Shown here piece by piece: positions 38,042 through 48,278 of a DNA stretch of 64,000 nucleotides. The stretch's first letter is position 1. Every line of letters starts with the position of its first letter. This DNA is from Oscillospiraceae bacterium (GTDB lineage Bacteria; Bacillota; Clostridia; Oscillospirales; Ruminococcaceae), in assembly GCA_029007985.1 (NCBI GenBank), contig JAQXIW010000043.1, positions 1-64,000 of the forward strand, given 5' to 3'. Position numbers and translations under genes: made by a program. The notes below the pieces were generated by a model, which ran no database searches, was not told the origin of the DNA, and worked only from the letters and a program-made list of their open reading frames with translations.

Positions 38042-39835
38042 TTAAATATGGTCTGTGAAAAAATAGCTCATTGGGGCAACGGTGTATTTTCTGCCCTTAT
38101 ATTCAAAATTTACCGCCTCGTCGCCTCTGTTGACGCACACCATAACCTCTCCGCCGCCGTTATATCTGACAATGGCAACGGCGTTGTGTGAAGCATGGGC
38201 AAAATACAGCCCGCCGCCTGTAAATTGGTTATGATACTGTCTGAAAAGCGACATTGTGCGTATTTCGCCGGCTATCGACATGTGCATATCCCACCATTTG
38301 AAATAGGCACGGTTGAAAGGGTCCTTGTAGCCCTCCATGCCGATTTCATCGCCGTAGTAAAGGGAAGGCACACCCGGCAGAGCAAAGCACAGCGCATAGG
38401 CGCAGAGCAATTTCTGTTTGCCGGATAAAAATTCCGACTTTGACAGCTTTTGCACTGCCTGCCACTCTCTGTCGCCGCCGTCCGGATTGTCGGATGTCAG
38501 CCGTGTAATAGCTCTCGGCACATCGTGGGTGGATAGGTTGTTCCACGCACAGTCCATCGCTTCTTTCGGGTATTCCTCGTATATTCTGAAAATGTCTTCA
38601 CAAAATCGCAGACCGTCTCCCTCTCGGATGAAGCGAATGACGGCATTCCTGAAAGGATAATTCATCACCGAATCCAGCCCTTTACCGAGGAGATATGTCC
38701 TCCTGCAGCCCATACTGAATTTAGTCACGGCGTCCTCCCAAACCTCGCCGACGAGCAATTTGTCTTTGCCGCAAGCCTTCACTCTTTGACGGATTTTTTC
38801 GATAAATTCGTCCGGCAGCTCGTCTGCGACATCCAGCCTGAAACCGTCCGCCCCTAAATTCAGCCACTTTGCAATAACTCCGTTTTCGCCGCAAATAAAC
38901 TCGGTGTAGGAGGGGTTGTTTTCGTCGACCTCCGGCATGGTAGGGAAATCCCACCAGCTGCGGTAGCCGTTTTTATAGCGGCTGTTAAAATCAAACCACT
39001 CTCTGTAAGGGCTGTTTGGGTCGTTGTATGCGCCGCCGTCGCCGTATCTTTTCTCTTTGTTGAAATATATGCTGTCGTCGCCGGTGTGGGAAAACACGCC
39101 GTCCAAAATAATGCGTATACCGTGTTCGTGAGCCTTTTCGCAAAGTGAGGCAAAGTCTTCCTCCGTACCCAAATCCGGGTCAATTTTCATATAGTCGGCG
39201 GTGTCGTACCTGTGGTTTGAATGGGATTCAAAAATCGGGTTGAGATAGATGACGGTGACGCCGAGACTTTTTAAGTACGGCAATTTTTCCGCAATTCCGT
39301 TCAGGTCGCCGCCGTAGTAATCCTTTGTTATCGGTCGTGACTCACGCGGCCCCCATCTGTAAAAAGGCAGGCCGTCCTTGTCTTTTCTGTAATGTCTCTC
39401 GGGATAAGACAGGCTTTCTTTTTCGCGGCTTTCATAGAACCTATCCGGGAAAATTTGATACACAAGACCGTTTTTATAAAAATCCGGTGTAGAAAAGTCT
39501 TTTGAATAGACCGTCTGTATAAACCAGTCTCCGCCGTTTTGCAAAGAGCCTTTGCCGCGGCCGTCGTTGTAAAGCCCCGTAGAGTCACCGAAAACAAACC
39601 GGTAGAAATACAGCCCGCTGCGGCTGAGAGTGCAACGGGTTGTATAGCATTTGTTATTGTCGGTATAACATTCGCTCATCGGGATTGTCACGGCGTCCTC
39701 GCCGTCTTTTCTTATACAGAGGGACGGGGCCTCGCTTTCGCCGTTTGCGTGAACGGTAAATGTTATCTCGGTGTCTTCTTTTACAGCTCCGAACGGTTTT
39801 TTGAAAATTTCGTTTCTGCTGTCAAAATAGTACAT
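38042..39835 (-). CDS. GH13 alpha-glycosidase (neopullulanase/maltogenic amylase-like)
   Basis: IILDGVFSHTG, DGFRLDVADE, LLVGEVWED, LSTHDVPRAIT; N-terminal CBM34-like region. Confidence 0.92.
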   Translation of the reverse strand: MYYFDSRNEIFKKPFGAVKEDTEITFTVHANGESEAPSLCIRKDGEDAVTIPMSECYTDNNKCYTTRCTLSRSGLYFYRFVFGDSTGLYNDGRGKGSLQNGGDWFIQTVYSKDFSTPDFYKNGLVYQIFPDRFYESREKESLSYPERHYRKDKDGLPFYRWGPRESRPITKDYYGGDLNGIAEKLPYLKSLGVTVIYLNPIFESHSNHRYDTADYMKIDPDLGTEEDFASLCEKAHEHGIRIILDGVFSHTGDDSIYFNKEKRYGDGGAYNDPNSPYREWFDFNSRYKNGYRSWWDFPTMPEVDENNPSYTEFICGENGVIAKWLNLGADGFRLDVADELPDEFIEKIRQRVKACGKDKLLVGEVWEDAVTKFSMGCRRTYLLGKGLDSVMNYPFRNAVIRFIREGDGLRFCEDIFRIYEEYPKEAMDCAWNNLSTHDVPRAITRLTSDNPDGGDREWQAVQKLSKSEFLSGKQKLLCAYALCFALPGVPSLYYGDEIGMEGYKDPFNRAYFKWWDMHMSIAGEIRTMSLFRQYHNQFTGGGLYFAHASHNAVAIVRYNGGGEVMVCVNRGDEAVNFEYKGRKYTVAPMSYFFTDHI

Positions 39836-39837
39836 TT

Positions 39838-42246
39838 TTATTTTACTTTCTGCAAATGCCAAATGTTGTTAGCGTATTCTTCAATAGCTCTGTCGGCAGA
39901 GAATTTGCCTGCCGTGGCCGTGTTCATAAGGCTCATTCTGGCAAAGAGCTTTCTGTCTTTATAGATTCTCTGAATTTCTCTCTGGGCGTTGCGGTATGAC
40001 TCGAAATCCGCCAAAACCATGTAAGGGTCGTTGTTTATGAGATTGTCGTAAATCTCGGTGAAGTATTCGCCGTTGATGCCTCTTTCGAGTACGGCAAAAA
40101 CATCCTGAAGCTCTTTGCTGTTTTGGATATAGGATTTCGGGTTGTAGCCTTTCTGTTTGAGGGCGTTTACCTCCGGAGTCAGCATGCCGAACTGAACAAA
40201 GTTCTCAGGGCCGCAGGCTTTTTTGATTTCAATGTTTGCGCCGTCGTAAGTGCCGAGAGTAATTGCTCCGTTTATCATAAATTTCATGTTACCGGTGCCG
40301 GAGGCCTCAGTTCCGGCAAGTGAAATCTGCTCGGATATTTCGGACGCAGGCATGAGAAGCTCGCTTATGGAGACAGAGTAGTTTTCAAGATAGGTGATAT
40401 GCAGCTTGTCCTTTGTGTCCGGGTCGTTTTCAATCATATTCTTTACGGCGAAAATCAGACGGATAATCTGTTTTGCCATATAGTAGCCGGAGGCGGCTTT
40501 CGCACCGAAAATGTAGGTCTTCGGCACAAAGTCAGCATTAGGATTTCTCTTGATTTCAAGGTACTCGGCAATGATGTTCAACACATTGAGATGCTGTCTC
40601 TTATATTCGTGCAGACGCTTTGCCTGAACATCGAAAATGGAATCCGGGTTGATTTTTTCGCCGTTGTGCTCAAATATGTATTTCGCCAAACGCTCTTTGT
40701 TTTTGCGCTTGATGGCAAGTATTTCCTCAAGAGTGTTCTCGTCGTCCTTAAAAGCGGCCAGCTTTTCAATGGCAAAGGCGTTGTACCTGTAATCCGTGCC
40801 GATTTTTCTGTCGAGCATTTCGCACATATCCGGGTTGGACTGCAAAAGCCATCTTCTGTACGCAATGCCGTTTGTTACATTTGTAAATTTTTCAGGCGAA
40901 TAGAGATAGTAGTCGTGGAATACCGTCTCCTTAATGATTTCGCTGTGGAGCTCGGAAACGCCGTTGATTGTGTGACATACATAACAGCAAATATTGGCTG
41001 TTCTGACCTGACCGTCGCCGATAAGGCTCATATAGTCGACTTTACCCCAGTCGCCCGGGAACTTTTTGAACAGCTCGATTCTCGCTCTTCTGTTGAGTTC
41101 AACGATAATTTGGTAAATTCTCGGCAGAACTTCGCTGAACATATTGACATCCCACTTTTCCAATGCCTCAGGCATTACCGTGTGGTTTGTATAAGCAAAT
41201 ACATTTTTGACAATGTCGTACGACTTTTCCCAGCCGTAGCCACAGTCGTCCATAAGAACTCTCATAAGCTCCGGAATCGCAAGGGTAGGGTGGGTGTCGT
41301 TGATGTGAATGGCGACCTTGTCGGCAAGATTTTCCAAAGTGCCGTATTTTGACATGTGCTCGCTGACGATGTCGTCAATGGAGGCACAGCACAGGAAATA
41401 CTGCTGTTTAAGTCGCAGAATTTTGCCTTCGAGATGGTTGTCGTTAGGGTAGAGAACTTTTGATATAAGCTCAGCGTCCGAGCCGGATTTAATCGCGCTG
41501 AGATAGTCGCCGCGGTTAAAACTGTCCATATCAATAGACGGGCGCTTTGCCTCCCAGAGTCTGAGCTTTGAAACGCCCTGTGAGCCGTAGCCGGAAACAT
41601 ACATATCGTAAGGTACGGCTATTACCGATGTGTAGTCGGTGTGAGTTGTATGGTGATAGTCGCCCTGCCAGAAATCCTTTATCTGACCGCCGAACTTGAC
41701 CTCGACGGACTGGTTCGGGTGGGCTTTGAGCCAAACTTCGCCGCCCGGCAGCCAGTTGTCAGGCTGCTCTGTCTGCCAGCCGTTTACTATTTTCTGCTTG
41801 AACATACCGTATTCGTACAGGATGGAATAGCCGCCGCCGTAATAGGAATCGGCTGCCATACCGTCCAGATAACAGGCGGCAAGTCTGCCCAGACCGCCGT
41901 TGCCCAAGCCTGCGTCAGGCTCGCAGTCATAAAGCCTCTCTATGTTGAGACCCATTTCCGACCAAGCCTCTTCGGCAACCTCGTTGAGGCCCAAATTGAA
42001 AAGGCTGGTTTTAAGGCTTCTGCCCATGAGAAATTCAATACAGAGATAATAGACCTTCTTTTTGCCCTGGCCGTTGGCTCTTGAGCTGAATAGCTTGTGC
42101 TTTTCGCTCATGATCCTGCGCACGCAAAATGCACTTGCCTTGTAAATGTCGTCGTAATTCGCACTGGAAAGATCTTTGTTAAATTCATTGACAAGAGTTC
42201 TTTCAATCATCTCTTTGAACTCTGCCGAAGTAAATTTTTCTTTCAT
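39838..42246 (-). CDS. glgP: glycogen/alpha-glucan phosphorylase
   Basis: GNGGLGRLAACYLDG, QAKRLHEYKRQHLN, GTEASGTGNMKFMINGA; start at MKEKFTSAEF (42246). Confidence 0.96.
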   Translation of the reverse strand: MKEKFTSAEFKEMIERTLVNEFNKDLSSANYDDIYKASAFCVRRIMSEKHKLFSSRANGQGKKKVYYLCIEFLMGRSLKTSLFNLGLNEVAEEAWSEMGLNIERLYDCEPDAGLGNGGLGRLAACYLDGMAADSYYGGGYSILYEYGMFKQKIVNGWQTEQPDNWLPGGEVWLKAHPNQSVEVKFGGQIKDFWQGDYHHTTHTDYTSVIAVPYDMYVSGYGSQGVSKLRLWEAKRPSIDMDSFNRGDYLSAIKSGSDAELISKVLYPNDNHLEGKILRLKQQYFLCCASIDDIVSEHMSKYGTLENLADKVAIHINDTHPTLAIPELMRVLMDDCGYGWEKSYDIVKNVFAYTNHTVMPEALEKWDVNMFSEVLPRIYQIIVELNRRARIELFKKFPGDWGKVDYMSLIGDGQVRTANICCYVCHTINGVSELHSEIIKETVFHDYYLYSPEKFTNVTNGIAYRRWLLQSNPDMCEMLDRKIGTDYRYNAFAIEKLAAFKDDENTLEEILAIKRKNKERLAKYIFEHNGEKINPDSIFDVQAKRLHEYKRQHLNVLNIIAEYLEIKRNPNADFVPKTYIFGAKAASGYYMAKQIIRLIFAVKNMIENDPDTKDKLHITYLENYSVSISELLMPASEISEQISLAGTEASGTGNMKFMINGAITLGTYDGANIEIKKACGPENFVQFGMLTPEVNALKQKGYNPKSYIQNSKELQDVFAVLERGINGEYFTEIYDNLINNDPYMVLADFESYRNAQREIQRIYKDRKLFARMSLMNTATAGKFSADRAIEEYANNIWHLQKVK

Positions 42247-42487
42247 AGGTTTTCCTTTCAGTTTTATTATGACCGAATATTTCGGGTTTTGCCGTTTATA
42301 ATTAACATTGTTAAATAAAAAACATACATTTGTTATTATAAAGGCTATATTCAAATGTTGCAAGTAAAAAATACAAAATTTGGGGTATTTTTATTGCAGA
42401 ATGGCTCCGATTATAGTATTATTAACTTGTATAAGTGTTTATAAAATAAAAATACGCATAAAAATAAGTATTCGGAGGGTTATCATT

Positions 42488-42850
42488 ATGCCGTTAAATA
42501 AGGTGAAAATAAATGTGGCGGGTACAAATTATGTGCTCAACACACAGGATTCCGAACAGGAGGTGCTCGCTCTTGCGGCGACCGTGGACAAAGATATTAA
42601 TGATATTATGGAAAAATCTCCGTCGGCCTCTGTGGCGGCGGCGGCCATTATATGCGCAATGACATATCTTGATAAATACAATAAATCAAACAACGGCTCC
42701 GACAATATGAGAGCCCAGCTGAAAGAGTATCTCGAGGAGGCAAACAGAGCCAGAGGCGAGGCGGAAAAGGCAAAGCTTGAGGTTGAAAAGCTCAAGGTCG
42801 ATTTGCAGTATCTCAAAAATCAGGTGGAAAAAAATGGCTCACAGATGTGA
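42488..42850 (+). CDS. zapA: cell division protein ZapA
   Basis: VKINVAGTNYVLNTQDSEQEVLALAATVDKDINDIM plus C-terminal coiled coil. Confidence 0.85.
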   Translation: MPLNKVKINVAGTNYVLNTQDSEQEVLALAATVDKDINDIMEKSPSASVAAAAIICAMTYLDKYNKSNNGSDNMRAQLKEYLEEANRARGEAEKAKLEVEKLKVDLQYLKNQVEKNGSQM

Positions 42851-44870
42851 AATACTTGCTCCGGCGGGCAATTACGATAATCTCATCGCCGCGGTTTACA
42901 GCGGGGCAAACGCCGTGTATCTCGGCGTACAGAGCTTTAATGCCAGGGCGTCGGCTGCCAATTTCAGCTTTGAGGAGCTGAAAAAGGCAGTCGGTTTCTG
43001 TCACGCCAGAAATGTAAAAGTCAATGTCACCCTAAACACGATTCTCTATGACAGGGAGTTGCCGCGGTTTGTCGAAACGGTAAAGAAAATCGCCGAGAGC
43101 GGGGCGGACGCAATAATCACCCAGGATTTGGCGGCGGCGGAAATAATCAGAAATGTCGCTCCCGACATTGCTTTGCACGGCTCAACGCAAATGGCGGTGC
43201 ACAGTCTCCGGGGCGCGCTTCTGTTGAAAGAAAAGGGCTATAAAAGAGTTATTCTTGCCCGAGAATGTTCCTTGGAAGAAGTCGAGTACATAACAAAAAA
43301 TTGCGGGATAGAGACCGAAATATTCGTTCACGGCGCGCTGTGTATGTCTGTTTCCGGGCAGTGCTATGCCTCGGCATTTTTGGGAGGCAGAAGCGGAAAC
43401 AGGGGAAGATGCGCCGGTACATGCCGCTTGCCTATGTCCGCAAGGGGCAAAACCGACGATTATCATCTCAGTCTCAAAGATTTGTGCGCAATGGAAATGT
43501 TGCCGCAGATTGAAAAAATCGGCGTTGCGTGCGTAAAAATCGAGGGCAGACTCAGAACGCCGGAATATGTGGCGGCGGCGGTCGACAGCGCCGTCAAAGC
43601 CGTCGAAGGCAAACCTTTTGACAAAGAGATGCTGTCCGATGTTTTTTCACGCTCGGGCTTTACCAACGGCTTTCTTGAAAAAAAGCTTGACGGGTCGGTT
43701 TTCGGCGTGCGAACGAAAGAGGACGCCGACAGGACAAAGACCGCCCTGCCGAAAATCCGCGAGCTGTACAGGCGCGAAGGCCGGTATGTGCCGGTTTCCT
43801 TTAATTTCGAGATGAATGAACATGACAGCCGACTTTCCGTTACCGACGGCATTCACACGGTATCGCAGACCGTAGACGCAGAGCCGACAGAATCGGACAG
43901 AGATTTCACACCGGCTGTCCGCACGGCGCTGTCAAAGCTGGGCGGCACTCCTTTTTACTGTGAAAGCGCCGATATAAAAGGCGCGGAGAACAGATACATA
44001 CCTGTTTCGGCAATAAACGCCGCAAGGCGAGAAGCGGTTGGAAAACTCCTTGCCGAAAGAGAAAAAGTCCGGCCTCACAAAGTATACGAATACGAAATCC
44101 CGGCGATAACTAAAAGAAATTCCACCCCTAAATTCATCGCCCGCTTTGAAAACCGGGATCAAATTCCTTACGGGTACGAGGGATTATTTGACTACATTAT
44201 TTTGCCGACGGAATGTATTAAATCCGCCGACGAGTCAATAAAAGAAAAACTTGTTGCCGAGCTGCCGAGAGATATATTCGGCAAAGAAGAAAACATAAAA
44301 AAAGACATAAAAGAATGTGCCGAGTACGGCATTGATAAATTTTGCGTACAGAATATAGGACACATTCCTTTGGTAAAGGGATATGAGATTTTTTCTTCCT
44401 TCACCTTGAATATTTCAAATTCTCTCTCTGCGGCGGAATATAAAAAGCTCGGTGCGTCGGTGATGACCGTCAGCCCGGAAATCACTCTGTCTCAAATCGG
44501 TGCGATAACCTCCGATGTCAAGACCTCTGTAATCGGCTACGGGCACATACCTTTGATGACGGTAAAATCCTGTCCTATGCACAATGTGAAAACTTGCAAA
44601 GGCTGTGACGGAAAAGGCTTTTTGACCGACAGAAAAGGGAAAAAACTGCCTTTGTTCTGCCATGGCAAAATATCCGGCTACAGAGAGATTTTCAACCCGG
44701 TCCCTCTCTATATAGGCGACAAAAGACGGGACATAAACGCCGACTATACGGAATTGAGATTTTCCGTAGAAAGCAAAAACGAGGTCAAAAGGGTGATAGA
44801 CAAATTTATGTCGGGCGAGCCCCTCGGCACCGAGTTCACAAGAGGGCTTTACTATAAAGCGTCAATTTAG
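42834..44870 (+). CDS. U32 family peptidase
   Basis: ILAPAGNYDNLIAAVYSGANAVYLG, HGALCMSVSGQCYASAFLGGRSGNRGRCAGTCR. Confidence 0.93.
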   Translation: MAHRCEILAPAGNYDNLIAAVYSGANAVYLGVQSFNARASAANFSFEELKKAVGFCHARNVKVNVTLNTILYDRELPRFVETVKKIAESGADAIITQDLAAAEIIRNVAPDIALHGSTQMAVHSLRGALLLKEKGYKRVILARECSLEEVEYITKNCGIETEIFVHGALCMSVSGQCYASAFLGGRSGNRGRCAGTCRLPMSARGKTDDYHLSLKDLCAMEMLPQIEKIGVACVKIEGRLRTPEYVAAAVDSAVKAVEGKPFDKEMLSDVFSRSGFTNGFLEKKLDGSVFGVRTKEDADRTKTALPKIRELYRREGRYVPVSFNFEMNEHDSRLSVTDGIHTVSQTVDAEPTESDRDFTPAVRTALSKLGGTPFYCESADIKGAENRYIPVSAINAARREAVGKLLAEREKVRPHKVYEYEIPAITKRNSTPKFIARFENRDQIPYGYEGLFDYIILPTECIKSADESIKEKLVAELPRDIFGKEENIKKDIKECAEYGIDKFCVQNIGHIPLVKGYEIFSSFTLNISNSLSAAEYKKLGASVMTVSPEITLSQIGAITSDVKTSVIGYGHIPLMTVKSCPMHNVKTCKGCDGKGFLTDRKGKKLPLFCHGKISGYREIFNPVPLYIGDKRRDINADYTELRFSVESKNEVKRVIDKFMSGEPLGTEFTRGLYYKASI

Positions 44871-44881
44871 CGGAGAATTAT

Positions 44882-45124
44882 ATGAAAAAGACTTTCTTAT
44901 TTTTATTTTATCTGCTGGCGGGCATCATCACCGGGGCTCTGCTGGCAAATGTATGCAACGGTCTGGGGATACCGTGGATAGGCTATTCCAACACCATAGG
45001 CTTAAATCCGACCGTGCTTGATTTAATCATAGTAAAAATCACATTCGGTTTTACCATGACGGTTTCGGTGGCACAAATAATCACCATAGCGATAGCGATG
45101 TTTTTGTACGAAAGGAACAACTGA
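44882..45124 (+). CDS. DUF4321 domain-containing small membrane protein
   Basis: 80 aa, two TM segments, positioned between U32 peptidase and maf. Confidence 0.75.
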   Translation: MKKTFLFLFYLLAGIITGALLANVCNGLGIPWIGYSNTIGLNPTVLDLIIVKITFGFTMTVSVAQIITIAIAMFLYERNN

Positions 45125-45126
45125 AA

Positions 45127-45690
45127 ATGAAATTTTATCTCGCTTCCTCTTCGCCGAGAAGAAAAGAACTGTTCTCTCTGATAACCGATGATTTTTCAAT
45201 AGTGTCTCCGGATATTGAAGAGAAAGAATACCCGGAAAAAACGGCGAGGATGAAATGCGTGCGCAGAGCAAAGGACAAATGCATTGCGGCGGTGAATAAA
45301 ATAAAAGATAAAGAATCCGTCATTGTGTCCGCCGATACGCTTGTAGACTTTAACGGCTGTGTTTTCGACAAACCGAAGGACAGCACAGAAGCCTACGGCA
45401 TGATAAAAAATCTGTCGGCAAACAGCCATTTTGTGCACACTGCGGTATGCGTGTACAAAGACGGTGTCATGTATTCTTTCTGTGACGACACCGAGGTGTT
45501 TTTTAAGAGAATACCGGATGAAGTTATATCCGAATATGTAAAAACTCCCGAGCCCTACGACAAGGCCGGCGCCTATGCCATACAGGGCTTTATGTCAAAA
45601 TACATAAAGAAAATCAGCGGCGACTACGACACCGTCGTCGGTCTGCCGACAAGGAGACTGAAAATACTGATTGACAAACTGTGCGGCTAA
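45127..45690 (+). CDS. maf: Maf family nucleotide pyrophosphatase
   Basis: LASSSPRRKELFSL, VSADTLVDFNG, YDKAGAYAIQGF, VVGLPTRRL. Confidence 0.94.
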   Translation: MKFYLASSSPRRKELFSLITDDFSIVSPDIEEKEYPEKTARMKCVRRAKDKCIAAVNKIKDKESVIVSADTLVDFNGCVFDKPKDSTEAYGMIKNLSANSHFVHTAVCVYKDGVMYSFCDDTEVFFKRIPDEVISEYVKTPEPYDKAGAYAIQGFMSKYIKKISGDYDTVVGLPTRRLKILIDKLCG

Positions 45691-45822
45691 ACGGCGCAAT
45701 TCTTAATAAGACATAAATTATCTAATATTATATTTGCAAATATTTATTCTCTGTGATAATATATATTATCGCTAAGAATACACAGTCCCTGCCGGGATTT
45801 CAGATAAAAGGAGATATACGGA

Positions 45823-46842
45823 ATGGCTTTTAATAAAAGTATAGGCATTGACCTCGGCACAGCAAACACTCTCGTCTTTATGAAAGGACAGGGCGTAATT
45901 ATGCGCGAGCCGAGCGTTGTTGCGGTAGATACAAAAAACGACACTGTAAAATTTGTGGGAACGGAGGCAAAGGAAGTTATCGGTAAAACTCCGGGCTCCA
46001 TCACCGTAGTAAGACCGCTTAAAGACGGCGTTATCGCCGACTTTGACGTCACGGCGGCAATGCTGAGAATTTTCATCAAAAGAGCCTGCGGCTCATCGCT
46101 TCTTTTCAAACCGACGGTAATTATTTGCATACCGTCAGGCGTCACAGAGGTTGAGAGAAGAGCCGTCCGCGACGCCGCCACAAACGCCGGCGCAGGCAAT
46201 GTTATGATTATCGAAGAGCCTATGGCTGCCGCAATCGGCGCCGGTCTGCCTGTAAACGAGCCGTCCGGCTCAATGGTCGTAGACATCGGCGGCGGCACAT
46301 CCGATGTAGCCGTTATCTCTCTCAACGGCATAGTTGCGTCGAGAAATGTCAGAACCGGCGGCGACGAATTCGACCAAGACATAATCGCATACATCAAGAG
46401 AAAATTCAATCTTCTCATCGGTGAGAGAACGGCCGAAAACATCAAAATTCAGGTGGGTACGGCATATAAGCTGGAAGAAGATTTGACGATAGAGGTAAAG
46501 GGCAGAAACCTTATTAACGGTCTGCCGAAAAATGCGGTCATCACATCCGAAGATGTCAGAGAAGCTCTGCGCGAAAGCCTTGATAAAATCGTTGAGGCAA
46601 TAAAAGAGACCTTGGAAAAAACTCCGCCGGAGCTTGCCGCGGACATTATCGACAGGGGTATCACCCTCACGGGCGGCGGCGCACTTCTGCGCGGAATGGA
46701 TAAGCTTGTCAGCGCGGAGACCGGCATAGACGTCCACATTGCCGAATCACCGCTCGACTGCGTTGCAAACGGCACAGGCTACGTAATTGACCACATGGAT
46801 ATTCTCAAAGACGTACTTGAGGAAAACAATAAAACACTTTAA
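45823..46842 (+). CDS. mreB: rod shape-determining protein MreB
   Basis: IGIDLGTANTLVFMKGQGV, IIEEPMAAAIGAGL, LTGGGALLRGMD. Confidence 0.97.
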   Translation: MAFNKSIGIDLGTANTLVFMKGQGVIMREPSVVAVDTKNDTVKFVGTEAKEVIGKTPGSITVVRPLKDGVIADFDVTAAMLRIFIKRACGSSLLFKPTVIICIPSGVTEVERRAVRDAATNAGAGNVMIIEEPMAAAIGAGLPVNEPSGSMVVDIGGGTSDVAVISLNGIVASRNVRTGGDEFDQDIIAYIKRKFNLLIGERTAENIKIQVGTAYKLEEDLTIEVKGRNLINGLPKNAVITSEDVREALRESLDKIVEAIKETLEKTPPELAADIIDRGITLTGGGALLRGMDKLVSAETGIDVHIAESPLDCVANGTGYVIDHMDILKDVLEENNKTL

Positions 46843-46855
46843 GTTCTATGTATTT

Positions 46856-46881
46856 TTGCAAGCTCGTCACAGAGCTTGCAA
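46856..46881 (+). terminator. stem-loop between mreB and mreC
   Basis: ttgcaagctc-gtcaca-gagcttgcaa followed by ttttgttt. Confidence 0.55.
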
Positions 46882-46906
46882 TTTTGTTTGAAAAAGGAGA
46901 TTAAAT

Positions 46907-47734
46907 TTGAATTTTCCTAAAAAAGCCGCAAGGGCGTTGATTGTTCTTTTGCTGCTGCTCGCCGGGGCGATGGCGTATCTCGCGTCCACAGGGCAAATTA
47001 TTTCGGCAGTTCAAAACGCGGTTGTCACCGTTACAAAGCCGGTGATGAAACTGAGCGCCGGCATTTCAAACGCCGTTTCGGGTATTTACGACCGCACGGT
47101 CAACATCGACGACATAATGGCGAAAAACGAAGAGATGAAAGAAGAAATCGCCCGGCTGAGAAAGAAGCTTTCCGACTACAACAAAATTCGGGCGGAAAAT
47201 AAAGAATACAAAAAAATCCTCGGAATTGAGGATAAAATATCCGAATACGACATTTCAACCGCCCGGGTTATAGGCAGAGACGGAATGTCGTCCTTTTGGT
47301 CGTTTACCGTCGACAGGGGCAGCCGGGACGGAATAGAGATTAACGATGTTGTATTTTCCGCCGAGGGCGTAATCGGCGTAGTGACGGATACCGGCACGAA
47401 TTTTGCCAAGGTCTCAACAATCGCTTCCCCGGCCGTAAGCGTAGGCTGCTTTGTCGGCGACGAAAGGGATATAGCAATTCTGTCGGGCGACTATGCAGTA
47501 GGTACTGAGCCTCGCTGTATTGCCCAATATCTGCCTAAGGGGACAAAGGTCAAAGAGGGGGATATCGTCACAACATCGGGCTTCGGCTCGGTATTTCCGC
47601 CGGATTTAACGGTCGGTACGGTTGAGAGCGTTGATATCGACTCATCGGGCAACTATATGGTGGCAAGCGTTAAGCCATGCGCCGATGTGGCAAATTCAAA
47701 AATTGTTTTTATAATTTCAAATTACAATAATTGA
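46907..47734 (+). CDS. mreC: rod shape-determining protein MreC
   Basis: N-terminal TM, coiled coil, AEGVIGVVTDTGTNFAKVSTI; TTG start; synteny. Confidence 0.93.
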   Translation: MNFPKKAARALIVLLLLLAGAMAYLASTGQIISAVQNAVVTVTKPVMKLSAGISNAVSGIYDRTVNIDDIMAKNEEMKEEIARLRKKLSDYNKIRAENKEYKKILGIEDKISEYDISTARVIGRDGMSSFWSFTVDRGSRDGIEINDVVFSAEGVIGVVTDTGTNFAKVSTIASPAVSVGCFVGDERDIAILSGDYAVGTEPRCIAQYLPKGTKVKEGDIVTTSGFGSVFPPDLTVGTVESVDIDSSGNYMVASVKPCADVANSKIVFIISNYNN

Positions 47735-47738
47735 TAAC

Positions 47739-48278
47739 ATGTACAACAAAAAAGAACTTCGGAAACTGTTTTCAAAATATCGGCTTTATTCGGCTATTGT
47801 CGTTATTTTGTACATACTCGGCGCAACCCCGGGCTTTTTGCAATTTTTCGGCATCAAGCCCTGTCTTATTGTGCCTTTTTGCATTGCTTTGGCGCTTTGC
47901 GAAGAAGATTTTTTGACGATGGGAATATATGCTCTGGGCGGTTTGCTGGTGGATGTGTCCGCCGGCAGAATATCCGGATTTTTCACTATTCCGCTGCTGG
48001 TATTGTGTATCGCCTGTATGCTCGGCGTGAAATTCGTGTTTACGGCGGATTCAAAGAGCGCCTTTGCGTTCTCTTTTGCGGCTATGTTTATTTTGAGAAA
48101 CATAGATTTTATTTTCAACTATCTTTTGTTCGGCTACGGCGGGCTGACCGGGTTTTATATAAGACAGGTCATAATCCACAGCCGGTACAGCGCTCTTTTC
48201 GGCATACCGTTTTATTTCCTTGTGAATAAAATCATGGACTACCGTCCGCTTAAAATCGACGCGAGGTGGAAGGCATGA
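47739..48278 (+). CDS. mreD: rod shape-determining protein MreD-like
   Basis: Polytopic ~180 aa protein between mreC and PBP2. Confidence 0.8.
   Translation: MYNKKELRKLFSKYRLYSAIVVILYILGATPGFLQFFGIKPCLIVPFCIALALCEEDFLTMGIYALGGLLVDVSAGRISGFFTIPLLVLCIACMLGVKFVFTADSKSAFAFSFAAMFILRNIDFIFNYLLFGYGGLTGFYIRQVIIHSRYSALFGIPFYFLVNKIMDYRPLKIDARWKA

Noticed and set aside
40399-41352. 317-aa + strand ORF
   Set aside because: Antisense to glgP, which has clear phosphorylase motifs.
45744-46445. 233-aa minus-strand ORF
   Set aside because: Antisense to mreB; low-complexity Ser/Thr-rich shadow frame.
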